Shown piece after piece: positions 1 through 6,744 of a stretch of 19,346 nt of DNA (position 1 is the first letter of the stretch; every line of letters begins with the position of its first letter). Below the pieces are notes generated by a model. It saw nothing but the letters and a program-made list of their open reading frames with translations, searched no databases and had not been told where the DNA came from. Source of the DNA: DATJHM01 sp035493895 (lineage in GTDB: Bacteria; Chloroflexota; Ktedonobacteria; Ktedonobacterales; Ktedonobacteraceae); NCBI GenBank assembly GCA_035493895.1, contig DATJHM010000329.1, positions 1 through 19,346 of the forward strand, written 5' to 3'. Position numbers and translations under genes: made by a program.

Positions 1-2
1 CA

Positions 3-2066
3 TCACTTCGCGGTCCACACATGCATAGAGCCCGCAGTATCGCCTGAAACAATCCAGTCTCCATCCGGCGACCAGGCTACTGCGCTGATCTCTACAGGCG
101 GATGCACAACCGGCGTAGAATAATTGCTGTAGGGATCTGTAATGGTCGCAGGTGGGCTGGCAGGCGGTTCGTGGCCGGAATAGACAAAAATCTGTTGTCC
201 TGTATCTACATCCCAGATGTGCACCTTATCCTTAGCGCCACCTGAGACAAGATGTTTGCCATCAGGTGACCAGCTCAGACTGCGTATCTGCGTGCCTGAT
301 CTGCTACAGGTGTGTACCAGACGCCCGCTCAGCGCCTCCCAGATCTGCAATGATGCGCTGGTCCCTCCCGAGGCCAGCAATTTGCCATCCGGGGACCAGC
401 CAAGGGCCAGAACCTGGCCTACATGTCCAACATAAGCGGAAAGATCCCTGCCGCTCAGTGCTTCCCAGATTTTTACATCGCCATCGTATCCAGTCGAGGC
501 GATGTATTTGCCATCGGGAGACCAGGCCACGCGATAGACAACATCTTTATGCTGCTCATACTTCACAGAAATAGCGCCTTTCTCGCGGCTCCAGACCTGA
601 ACGCTCTGATCCAGGCTGCAAGAGGCGATGTACTGGCTATCAGGTGACCAGGCCAGACCAGTGACGGTATGTGTATGTCCCTGGTAGATCAAGGTCCGGG
701 TGCCAGAAGCAACGGACCAGACCTGAACGGTCTTGTTCTCTCCTGCGGAAGCAATATATTTGCCATCGGGAGACCAGGCTACCGCCCGCATGCTTTCCCA
801 GAGTTCTTGATAGGTGGACACTATGTTGTTGCTTCCTGGGTCCCAGATGTCAATGGTATTGCCCTCTCCCGCCGAGGCCAGCAGTGTACTATCGGGCGAC
901 CACACGATCGAAATCACGCTGCGCCGCCCCTGTCCACCATGTTTTGTACGCAGCATGCCACGCGTCAGCGAATTGACTGGCGGCGGTGAGGGCTGCACAG
1001 ACGGTATTGCCGTTTTTGCGACTGATGGTGGCGGTGTGGGTGCCTGTGATGGGGGCTGCACAGACGGTATTGCCATTTTTGCGACAGGCGCAGGTGCAGG
1101 CGTGGTCACTGGTGCAGGTGCAGGCGTGAACTTGACGCTCACTAATGAGTTATTGGCGATGCCGACTATGATGGTTCGTAGCTCTGCTTTGATTACGCTC
1201 ATACGGGACGGCCTCTTCGTTTCGTCCATTTGCAACATACGTGCGAGCGAAGCAGCAAGGGCTTTGGGTGTTGGTTGTCCTTCAGGCAGGCGCAAGGGTG
1301 CGAAGCGGAAAGGGCTCAGCGAAGGATCAACGCCGGTCAACATCTGATGGAGCGTGGCTCCCAGGCTATACATATCGGAGCGCGGCGTGGTTTGCGTTTT
1401 GCCATACTGCTCGGGTGCTGCATAACCGGGCGAGCCAAAAGCGATGGTATCCTTGGCCTGTCCCGGTTTAAAGTGACGTGCAATGCCAAAATCAATCAGA
1501 TAGAGATGGCCGGAGGTAGTGCGCATAATGTTCAGCGGTTTCAGATCGCGGAAAATGATTGGAGGCTGGCGCGTATGCAGATATTCCAGTACATCACACA
1601 ACTGCAACCCCATTTCTAGAACCTCTTGCAGGGGCAGATAGCTTCCTGGTGCCTGTGCCAGATACTCTTCAAGTGTGGTTCCCTCGATATAGTCCATCAC
1701 CAGATACCAGCGTCCGCCCTCGCTGAAGTGATCATAAATACGTGGTAGATTGGGGTGCATTAACTCGGCCAGCATGAAGGCTTCTTGCTTAAATGCGTCG
1801 GTAGCTTCAGCATTTTGTTGCGTACTGAGATTGCTTTGCGAGCTCATTTCCTTGATAGCAACCAGCCGTTTGCCCAGTTGCGTGTCCTCTGCCTGATAGA
1901 CTGCGCCGAAGCCGCCTGTGCCCAGTTTGTGTAGCAGATGGTAGCGTTGGTGCAACTGTTCAGGTCCCACGGCCACCTGTCCCAGCGATTTCCCACAGCC
2001 AAAACAAAAGGCCGCCTGTGGCGGATTGCCGGTCTTGCACGCGGGACAAATACGCGAGGCGATCAT
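3..2066 (-). CDS. Zinc-ribbon Ser/Thr protein kinase with C-terminal WD40 propeller
   Basis: Predicted cytosolic signalling kinase of 687 aa that phosphorylates Ser/Thr on unknown targets. An N-terminal zinc ribbon has CxxC pairs at Cys7/10 and Cys21/24. The Hanks-type kinase domain (about 42-305) shows the glycine loop LGTGGFGAVY (48-57), VAIK Lys72, FRDLKPLN with catalytic Asp174, DFG at 192-194 and APE at 217-219. The His of the HRD motif is Phe172. A Pro/Ala-rich linker follows (about 310-375), then seven WD40 repeats marked by 'WSPD' and closing 'W' strands, enough for a complete propeller. The last two blades are separated by a Pro/Ser-rich insert. No membrane helix is seen, unlike many bacterial kinases of this type. 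I chose the ATG at 2066, preceded by GAGGAG and AGAGAGG; a TTG at 2084 would add six residues from within that SD tract. The stop overlaps an ATG (TGATG) at the window edge, so a coupled gene may follow. The kinase and WD40 calls are firm; the role is unknown. Confidence 0.95.
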   Translation of the reverse strand: MIASRICPACKTGNPPQAAFCFGCGKSLGQVAVGPEQLHQRYHLLHKLGTGGFGAVYQAEDTQLGKRLVAIKEMSSQSNLSTQQNAEATDAFKQEAFMLAELMHPNLPRIYDHFSEGGRWYLVMDYIEGTTLEEYLAQAPGSYLPLQEVLEMGLQLCDVLEYLHTRQPPIIFRDLKPLNIMRTTSGHLYLIDFGIARHFKPGQAKDTIAFGSPGYAAPEQYGKTQTTPRSDMYSLGATLHQMLTGVDPSLSPFRFAPLRLPEGQPTPKALAASLARMLQMDETKRPSRMSVIKAELRTIIVGIANNSLVSVKFTPAPAPVTTPAPAPVAKMAIPSVQPPSQAPTPPPSVAKTAIPSVQPSPPPVNSLTRGMLRTKHGGQGRRSVISIVWSPDSTLLASAGEGNTIDIWDPGSNNIVSTYQELWESMRAVAWSPDGKYIASAGENKTVQVWSVASGTRTLIYQGHTHTVTGLAWSPDSQYIASCSLDQSVQVWSREKGAISVKYEQHKDVVYRVAWSPDGKYIASTGYDGDVKIWEALSGRDLSAYVGHVGQVLALGWSPDGKLLASGGTSASLQIWEALSGRLVHTCSRSGTQIRSLSWSPDGKHLVSGGAKDKVHIWDVDTGQQIFVYSGHEPPASPPATITDPYSNYSTPVVHPPVEISAVAWSPDGDWIVSGDTAGSMHVWTAK
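1001..1128 (-). repeat. Tandem repeats encoding the kinase-WD40 linker
   Basis: Two copies of a 32-bp unit (991-1022 and 1054-1085, one mismatch, 63 bp apart) encode the repeated linker peptide VAK(M/T)AIPSVQP. Next to them an exact 15-bp unit occurs at 1090-1104 and 1114-1128 and encodes TPAPAPV-like sequence. This is seen directly. It marks a low-complexity, probably flexible, length-variable spacer between the kinase and propeller domains. Confidence 0.75.
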
Positions 2067-2118
2067 CCTCTCTCTTCTCCTCAATACTGTTCTGCATGAA
2101 TTTTTTCGGAATGAATTT

Positions 2119-2147
2119 ATCGTAGCATGCTACCTGAAAAACTTCAA
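2119..2147 (-). promoter_or_regulatory. Predicted promoter of the kinase gene with 12-bp palindrome
   Basis: On the minus strand TTGAAG (2142-2147) and TACGAT (2119-2124) are 17 bp apart and lie about 50 nt upstream of the chosen kinase start. The perfect palindrome GTAGCATGCTAC (2122-2133) overlaps the -10 element and the adjoining spacer, a position where a bound repressor would block polymerase. The hexamers are only partial matches to the housekeeping consensus. Confidence 0.45.
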
Positions 2148-2230
2148 GCGTAGAGGACATCTTTACCGCAAAACTCTGCCGAGTCGCAATCTTATCGCGT
2201 TATTTTGCATCCATTACGCCCTTTCTTTCG

Positions 2231-2236
2231 TATAAT
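2231..2236 (+). promoter_or_regulatory. Perfect -10 element TATAAT upstream of the GlsB-like gene
   Basis: TATAAT stands about 126 nt before the ATG at 2363. The nearest -35-like hexamer, TTGCAT (2205-2210), is 20 bp away, which is longer than usual. The -10 is therefore well supported as a sequence match, but the whole promoter is tentative. A small palindrome, TTACGTAA (2248-2255), follows at the expected start of the transcript. Confidence 0.35.
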
Positions 2237-2362
2237 AAACAGTACAGTTACGTAATCGTCTAAATGCTTACGTTCCTGACGATGTTCTTTTGCTTCGACA
2301 CCTTTAAGATGTTTGGGAACTTCGCTTTCCTTACTTACGAAGAAGCAAGAAAGGGTATTATT

Positions 2363-2659
2363 ATGTCTTCAGCAACATTGGTCATGGCGGCTGCGCTTCA
2401 GCCTGGTGGCATTATTGCCTGGCTCATTATCGGTTTAGTGGCTGGCTGGTTGGCAGGTGTGATTATGCCTGGCAGTGGTTTTGGGTTGATCGGAGATCTG
2501 GTAGTTGGACTCGTAGGTGCTTTTATAGGTGGCCTGCTGATGGGTGTTCTGGTCCCCAATGAGAGCTTTGGGTTCTGGGGAAGTCTGGTGGTGGCATTGA
2601 TTGGCGCCTGCATTCTCGTCGCTATTATTCATGCTGTTGCTGGAAGGCGTAGAGTTTAG
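2363..2659 (+). CDS. GlsB/YeaQ/YmgE family small membrane protein
   Basis: A 98-aa, very hydrophobic protein with three predicted membrane helices (about 14-32, 41-62 and 70-92). It has the Gly-rich family pattern: a first helix with IIAWLIIGLVAGWLAG, then MPGSGFGLIGDLVVGLVGAFIGG, and a last helix ending in AGRRRV. The family is annotated as transglycosylase-associated or stress-response membrane proteins; its biochemical role is not settled. The ORF is open back to 2264, but the ATG at 2363 gives the family's usual length and has an AGAAAGGG tract about 8 nt upstream. The gene stands alone, facing the convergent bioY. Family assignment is strong; function is unknown. Confidence 0.85.
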   Translation: MSSATLVMAAALQPGGIIAWLIIGLVAGWLAGVIMPGSGFGLIGDLVVGLVGAFIGGLLMGVLVPNESFGFWGSLVVALIGACILVAIIHAVAGRRRV

Positions 2660-2716
2660 GCTTTATGGTATGAAGCACTGAAAGAGAGAAATCTCGTGTG
2701 CCATTGAATGCACATT

Positions 2717-2765
2717 AGAGGCCCTTTGAGTACTGACCAGACAGGGTAGTATTCAGGGGGCCTCT
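2717..2765. terminator. Long hairpin between convergent genes
   Basis: Arms 2717-2734 and 2748-2765 pair over 18 positions with three G-T wobbles and no mismatch, around a 13-nt loop. It sits between the stop of the GlsB-like gene (2659) and the stop of bioY (2802), so it can serve both strands. The T-tract after it is weak (CTCTTATT on the plus strand), so it is not a textbook intrinsic terminator. A looser 9-bp pair, AAAGAGAGA (2681-2689) with TCTCTCTTT (2775-2783), surrounds it. Confidence 0.6.
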
Positions 2766-2801
2766 TATTGCGGGTCTCTCTTTTCCGCGTGAAAATGAGT
2801 C

Positions 2802-3434
2802 TTATTTTTGTGGCTGATTAGCATCTACTAGTGCTCGGTTGCGGAACTTGCGCACGAAAGACCAGGCGCTGGGCAAGAGCAGACTGACGGCGACGAGTTT
2901 GATCAGGTCGGGTACAACGAAGGGCAGTACGCCGGTTGTGAATGCTACCAGGAAATTGCCGTGTAGCCAGACGGCGAGCCAGATGAAGCCGATGAGATAG
3001 ATGGCAATCAGGCCGGGTAGCATGGCCCAGAGTGACGTCGTATAGCGGCGATCCAATCCACGCTCACAGCACCAGCCGATGAGAAAGGCCCCGACCACAT
3101 AAGCGAATAAGTACCCGGCAGTTGGCTGCGTCAGCAGATAAGCAATGCCGCCTCCGTTTACGAAGACAGGCAGGCCCGCAGCCCCCTCCGCGAGGAAGAG
3201 CAGCACCGTCAGGGCACCTCTCCGGCTCCCCAATGTCGCCGCTAAGAGCATTACGACAAATGGCTGCATCGTAAAGGGAACATAGGGAGAGAACAGGTAG
3301 AAGCTCGCGCGCGAACTCAGGGCGAGGAGCACGCTGCCAGCGATGATGAGCGTGATATCGCAGATAAGCAGTGCCGTACGCTGGTGGCGTGCAGGCATGA
3401 CGGTATCGATAATAGTTGTTGAGGTCATAGCCAT
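2802..3434 (-). CDS. bioY: Biotin transporter BioY (ECF transporter S component)
   Basis: A 210-aa integral membrane protein with about six hydrophobic segments. It binds biotin as the substrate-specific subunit of an energy-coupling-factor transporter; the EcfA/EcfT partners are not in the window. Recognisable BioY features are the first loop and helix with PYVPFTMQPF, the LAATLGSRRGALTVLLFL helix and the conserved LTQPTAGYLFAYVVGAFLIGW segment. I chose the ATG at 3434, preceded by AGAAGGAG at 10-nt spacing. The open frame extends to 3548 inside bioB, and that extension has no BioY character. A second in-frame ATG is at 3428. It lies 55 nt after bioB on the same strand, so the two are probably co-transcribed. 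Confidence 0.92.
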   Translation of the reverse strand: MAMTSTTIIDTVMPARHQRTALLICDITLIIAGSVLLALSSRASFYLFSPYVPFTMQPFVVMLLAATLGSRRGALTVLLFLAEGAAGLPVFVNGGGIAYLLTQPTAGYLFAYVVGAFLIGWCCERGLDRRYTTSLWAMLPGLIAIYLIGFIWLAVWLHGNFLVAFTTGVLPFVVPDLIKLVAVSLLLPSAWSFVRKFRNRALVDANQPQK

Positions 3435-3489
3435 GGGGCAAAAACTCCTTCTGAATAAGAGAAAGTAAATTTTCAAAAGATGTACGTGG

Positions 3490-4515
3490 TTATGAGATGC
3501 CCGATGTATCGAGCATTTCGCTGCTGGCAGGGTGTTCTTCCAGTTCAAAGCCCAGGTCCTCGATCATTTGCCAGGTCTCCTGGTAGTCCTGGCCTGGCTC
3601 GGTCAGGTAGCCCGAAACAAAGACCGAATTGGCGGCATAAAATGCAAGCGGCTGTAGGGTGCGCAGGTAGCGTTCACGAGCAGCAGAAAGACGGACCTCC
3701 TGACGAGGGTTGAGCAGGCGAACCAGACAGAGGATGCGCAGACAGTCGTAAGGACTCAAGGATTGCTGGATGTGCTCAAATGGCGTCCCTTTGATCGCGA
3801 ATAAGAAATTGACTGGAATGGATTGCGGTGCCAGTTCGCGCAAAGCCAGCACGATATCGATAATATCTTCTTCGCTCTCTCCCTGCCCAAAAATCGCGCC
3901 TGAGCACAGATTCAAACCCGCATGACGAGCGGCCTGGAGCGTCTGCATGCGATCCTGATAGGTGTGCGTCGTGCAGATCTGCGGATAGTAGTTCTCGCTG
4001 GTATTCAAATTGTGGTTATACTGTTCTACCCCTGCCTCATAGAGCGTGCGAGCCTTCTCTTCCGAGATCAGACCCATGCTACAGCAGCAGGCAATTCCCA
4101 CCTCTTCTCTGATCCGCCGAACGGCCTGAGCGACAAACGCAATCTCATGCTGATTCGCCGCGCGCGTGCTGATCACGATACAATAGCGGCGGCAGCGGGC
4201 TTTTTTGGCGGCATGGGCCTGTTCCAGCAATCTCTGCATGCTTACCATCGGATAGCGTTCGATCTCAGCGGTCGAGATGCGGGATTGCGAGCAATAGTGG
4301 CAATCTTCGGGACAGATGCCGCTTTTCGCATTGATGAGCATATGTAAGTGTACGCGCCTGCCACAAAAACGCTCACGCACACGAAAGGTCGCGCTTAACA
4401 GGTCGAGCATGTGCGTATCGGGACTGCGGAGAATAGTCTGGCATTCTGCGCGCGTGAGCGCTTCACCCGCAATGGATTTGTCTGCCAGCGCTTGAAAATG
4501 GGCATGATAGTCCAT
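3490..4515 (-). CDS. bioB: Biotin synthase BioB
   Basis: A 341-aa radical SAM enzyme that inserts sulfur into dethiobiotin, the last step of biotin synthesis. The [4Fe-4S] motif CPEDCHYC gives Cys68/72/75. Cys112, Cys145 and Cys204 align with the expected [2Fe-2S] cysteine ligands, and Arg275 in VRLSAAR with the conserved arginine ligand. YNHNLNTS (166-173) and the C-terminal ANSVF...GYLTEPGQ segment are also diagnostic. Two departures from the usual motifs are RLSAAR for RLSAGR and STRAAN where many homologues have SGRGP. The ATG at 4515 has an AGAGG tract about 11 nt upstream. No bioA, bioF or bioD is nearby. The upstream neighbour ends 56 nt before, so bioB and bioY could be read from the sigma-factor promoter or from a promoter in that gap. 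Confidence 0.95.
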   Translation of the reverse strand: MDYHAHFQALADKSIAGEALTRAECQTILRSPDTHMLDLLSATFRVRERFCGRRVHLHMLINAKSGICPEDCHYCSQSRISTAEIERYPMVSMQRLLEQAHAAKKARCRRYCIVISTRAANQHEIAFVAQAVRRIREEVGIACCCSMGLISEEKARTLYEAGVEQYNHNLNTSENYYPQICTTHTYQDRMQTLQAARHAGLNLCSGAIFGQGESEEDIIDIVLALRELAPQSIPVNFLFAIKGTPFEHIQQSLSPYDCLRILCLVRLLNPRQEVRLSAARERYLRTLQPLAFYAANSVFVSGYLTEPGQDYQETWQMIEDLGFELEEHPASSEMLDTSGIS

Positions 4516-4570
4516 GGTTGAAAGACCTCTTTTACTTGTAACAAAAGGACTGTCAGATCAGCAAGGATAT

Positions 4571-5029
4571 TCAGGCGTTACCGGGAGCAGATGGGAGGAA
4601 GTCCGGTCTGATCCCGCATTGGTTATGCCTGGCAAGCATGTATACCAGACTGCCGAGCGCAAACACAAAAGCCGTGACGATGGCTGTGATCCCCACGTAG
4701 CGTGTGAGCTTTGCTTGCCCGAGCGCAACGGTAAACATCTTAATCTGGCGATATTTTCTGCGTCGGGCCAGGTGGATAATGCTGGCCCGCGCAAGAGCAG
4801 GAGACTGCTTGCTGGCTGCTTGCTGATGTGCGTGAAAGCGGCGCCAGACGCGTTGCAGGGCCTCATGTTGATCGGCCGATGGTGCGTAATAGTCCTGGAG
4901 ATCACGCTCGAGTTCGCGTTCAAGAACATGCGGGCCGCGAGTTGCTTCATCGGCCAGCAAAAGTAAGGTGCGCTCGATTTGTTGTTCAAGCGCCTCACGC
5001 GAAAGCGCGGTGAAATGATCATCTTTCAT
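4571..5029 (-). CDS. Putative membrane-anchored anti-sigma factor
   Basis: A 152-aa protein with a charged, mostly helical N-terminal part (about 1-105) and one predicted membrane helix near the C terminus (YVGITAIVTAFVFALGSLVYML, described by its ends near 110-132), followed by a short tail. Its ATG overlaps the stop of the ECF sigma gene (TGATG) and has GGAGGG 8 nt upstream; the TTG one codon earlier is less likely. Overlap with the sigma gene and the single-helix topology fit an anti-sigma factor that holds the sigma at the membrane. The common zinc anti-sigma motif HxxxCxxC is absent, so the call rests on context and topology. It could be another sigma-linked membrane protein. Confidence 0.6.
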   Translation of the reverse strand: MKDDHFTALSREALEQQIERTLLLLADEATRGPHVLERELERDLQDYYAPSADQHEALQRVWRRFHAHQQAASKQSPALARASIIHLARRRKYRQIKMFTVALGQAKLTRYVGITAIVTAFVFALGSLVYMLARHNQCGIRPDFLPSAPGNA

Positions 5030-5577
5030 CAAGAGGTCCCTCCATTTCTATACGTATTGCGCAGCTTATGCAGTGCGCGCGAGAACAGCGTGCGCACTGC
5101 ACCCTCTCGTTTGTGCAGGATAGCGGCGATTTCCACATGATTCAGGCCGCCAGCGAAATAGAGCTCGAGCACTTCCTGCTGCTTTGCCGGAAGGTTTTGT
5201 ACGTGTTGATGGAGATGGTCGTGAGCTTCTTTGCGCAGAAGCACCGCTTCAGGTACATTGCGCTCATCATCGGCGATCTCGAGTGTTTGCTCAAGTGGGT
5301 TTGTATGGGAACGGCGCGCAGCGCGTCTGTGAAAATCGATTATTTTATTGCGAGCCACCGTCCAGAGCCATGCCCGTTGCTCGTCTTCACCTCTGGAAAT
5401 GAGCGTTTGCTCATGCTCCAGGAGCGAGAGAAAGACTTCGAGAAGCAGATCTTCGGCATCTTCGCTGGTCGAGACGTGACGACAGACGTACGAGAAAAGC
5501 TTCGCGGCATAGCGCTGATACAAGACGGCTGATAACGAATTATTCCCTTCATGGGAAAAGGCTAATCCCTGGAACAT
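5029..5577 (-). CDS. ECF-type RNA polymerase sigma factor
   Basis: A 182-aa sigma-70 family factor, the usual ECF size. Region 2 spans about 17-85, with YQRYAAKLFSYVCRHV, the acidic EDAEDLLLEVFLSLLEH helix and the promoter-melting segment RAWLWTVARNKIIDFHRR. Region 4 spans about 125-172, with LPAKQQEVLELYF, an HVEIAAIL helix and a recognition helix EGAVRTLFSRALHKLR. I prefer the ATG at 5577 because region 2 then begins at the normal distance. AGGAGAGG lies about 15 nt upstream, rather far, and the frame is open to 5787, so the start is uncertain. A TACAAT (5622-5627, minus strand) could be its -10. The gene overlaps the putative anti-sigma gene and precedes bioB-bioY. Confidence 0.88.
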   Translation of the reverse strand: MFQGLAFSHEGNNSLSAVLYQRYAAKLFSYVCRHVSTSEDAEDLLLEVFLSLLEHEQTLISRGEDEQRAWLWTVARNKIIDFHRRAARRSHTNPLEQTLEIADDERNVPEAVLLRKEAHDHLHQHVQNLPAKQQEVLELYFAGGLNHVEIAAILHKREGAVRTLFSRALHKLRNTYRNGGTS

Positions 5578-5879
5578 CGTAATAGCATTGCACCTCTCCT
5601 GGAAGGTACTCTCTTCTAAAGATTGTACCCTTGTCTGATCTCGTGATATGATCCTGTGCGCTGAATTGTGGAAGGCAGGATGATTGCGGGCTTCCAGAAC
5701 CAGTGTGTCATATTCTCTCCTGCTTTTGCCGAGATGAATGTGATCCGCATAAGCGAAGGATTGTTTCACCTGATCTATTCTATGCAACGACGAAGGGCCA
5801 AAAGTGTTACATTGGGGATTGGCTCTACAGAATCATTCCCCTCAGTGCGCTTGAAATCCCCTATTACTTTTGTCTCATC

Positions 5880-5907
5880 TTGACTTTCAAATTCTACGTG
5901 CTATAGT
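5880..5907 (+). promoter_or_regulatory. Predicted promoter of the TetR-phosphotransferase operon
   Basis: TTGACT (5880-5885) and TATAGT (5902-5907) are each one base from consensus and are separated by 16 bp, about 70 nt before the GTG start at 5977. This is the best housekeeping-type promoter in the divergent region between the sigma gene and the TetR gene. Confidence 0.6.
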
Positions 5908-5913
5908 TGTGTA

Positions 5914-5946
5914 TAGATGTATGACTAAATCTACATAAATGGTCAT
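5914..5946 (+). promoter_or_regulatory. Overlapping inverted repeats, candidate TetR operator
   Basis: Just after the predicted -10 are three interleaved 5-bp inverted pairs: TAGAT/ATCTA (5914-5918, 5929-5933), ATGTA/TACAT (5917-5921, 5932-5936) and ATGAC/GTCAT (5921-5925, 5942-5946). The position between -10 and SD suits autorepression by the TetR protein encoded next. The half-sites are short and the assignment is inferred. Confidence 0.3.
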
Positions 5947-5976
5947 TTGCTTAAACAGAGATGGAGGCGAGAGACA

Positions 5977-6744
5977 GTGGCACAGCAGAATCAGACAAAT
6001 AAAACAAGTGGGCCAGAGGTTTCTCGGCGCGTGGCGCGGGCGTATCGCATTCTGGATGCTGCGGGCGAGCTGACGTTGCGCTGGGGCTACCAGAAGACGA
6101 CGCTTGAGGATATCTCCAGGCAGGCAGGCGTGGCGAAGGCAACGATCTATCTGCACTGGAAGACGCGAGAAGAGCTGTTTGAAGCGCTGATGAGACGCGA
6201 GAAGCTGGCGATGGGGGCGGAGATGATACAGCACATTCAGGACGATCCCGAGGGGGCGACATTGCGCGGCATGCTCAAACAGTCAGCGCTTGGCGTGTTG
6301 AAGCGTCCGCTTCTCAAGGCGCTTCTCCTGAGCGATGTCCAGGTGCTTGGCAAGATGGCTCAAAGCTCACATCGCACAGAAAGCTATAGAGAGCGATTGA
6401 CCGGCTTTACGACCTACCTCGAATTTCTGCGTGCGTGTGGTCTGGTGCGTACGGATCTCAGTATAAAGGAGCAGGTGTATACGTTGAGCGCCATTTTTAT
6501 TGGCTTTTTCCTGGTCGCACTCTGGATGCCTGACGAATACCAGTTTTCTGACGAGGCGCTGGCTGAGCTGATGGCCAGAGCGATCCATTCGCTTGAACCC
6601 GAGAACAACGTTTCAGCCGCTACATTAGAGCATGTTTCGCATCGCTTTTTACGTTACCTGGAGTATTCACTCACGCAGGCGCAAGCACAATTTCAAAGCG
6701 AATTAGAAGCAGAACAATCAAGGAGAGAGGAAAATTCAAAATGA
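5977..6744 (+). CDS. TetR/AcrR family transcriptional regulator
   Basis: A 255-aa repressor-type regulator. The N-terminal DNA-binding domain has a typical TetR helix-turn-helix at about residues 41-62 (TTLEDISRQAGVAKATIYLHWK), followed by REELFEALM. The rest is an all-helical ligand-binding and dimerisation domain with a hydrophobic segment around YTLSAIFIGFFLVALWM. I chose GTG at 5977 because GGAGG (5963-5967) is exactly 9 nt upstream; the TTG at 5947 would place this SD inside the gene. The stop overlaps the ATG of the phosphotransferase gene (ATGA), so the two are translationally coupled and the regulator probably controls both. Ligand unknown. Confidence 0.9.
   Translation: MAQQNQTNKTSGPEVSRRVARAYRILDAAGELTLRWGYQKTTLEDISRQAGVAKATIYLHWKTREELFEALMRREKLAMGAEMIQHIQDDPEGATLRGMLKQSALGVLKRPLLKALLLSDVQVLGKMAQSSHRTESYRERLTGFTTYLEFLRACGLVRTDLSIKEQVYTLSAIFIGFFLVALWMPDEYQFSDEALAELMARAIHSLEPENNVSAATLEHVSHRFLRYLEYSLTQAQAQFQSELEAEQSRREENSK

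Noticed and set aside
4516..4570. Possible BirA-type biotin operator or promoter before bioB (TTGTTACAAG region)
   Set aside because: Only one half-site-like word is present, with no matching inverted partner at the expected distance; the promoter hexamers are weak.
5578..5787. N-terminal extension of the ECF sigma factor
   Set aside because: It would add 70 residues without sigma character; the shorter product has the usual ECF length, although its SD spacing is long.
5814..5861. 7-bp inverted pair GGGGATT / AATCCCC in the sigma-tetR divergent region
   Set aside because: The arms are short and 34 nt apart, well within chance for a region of this size.
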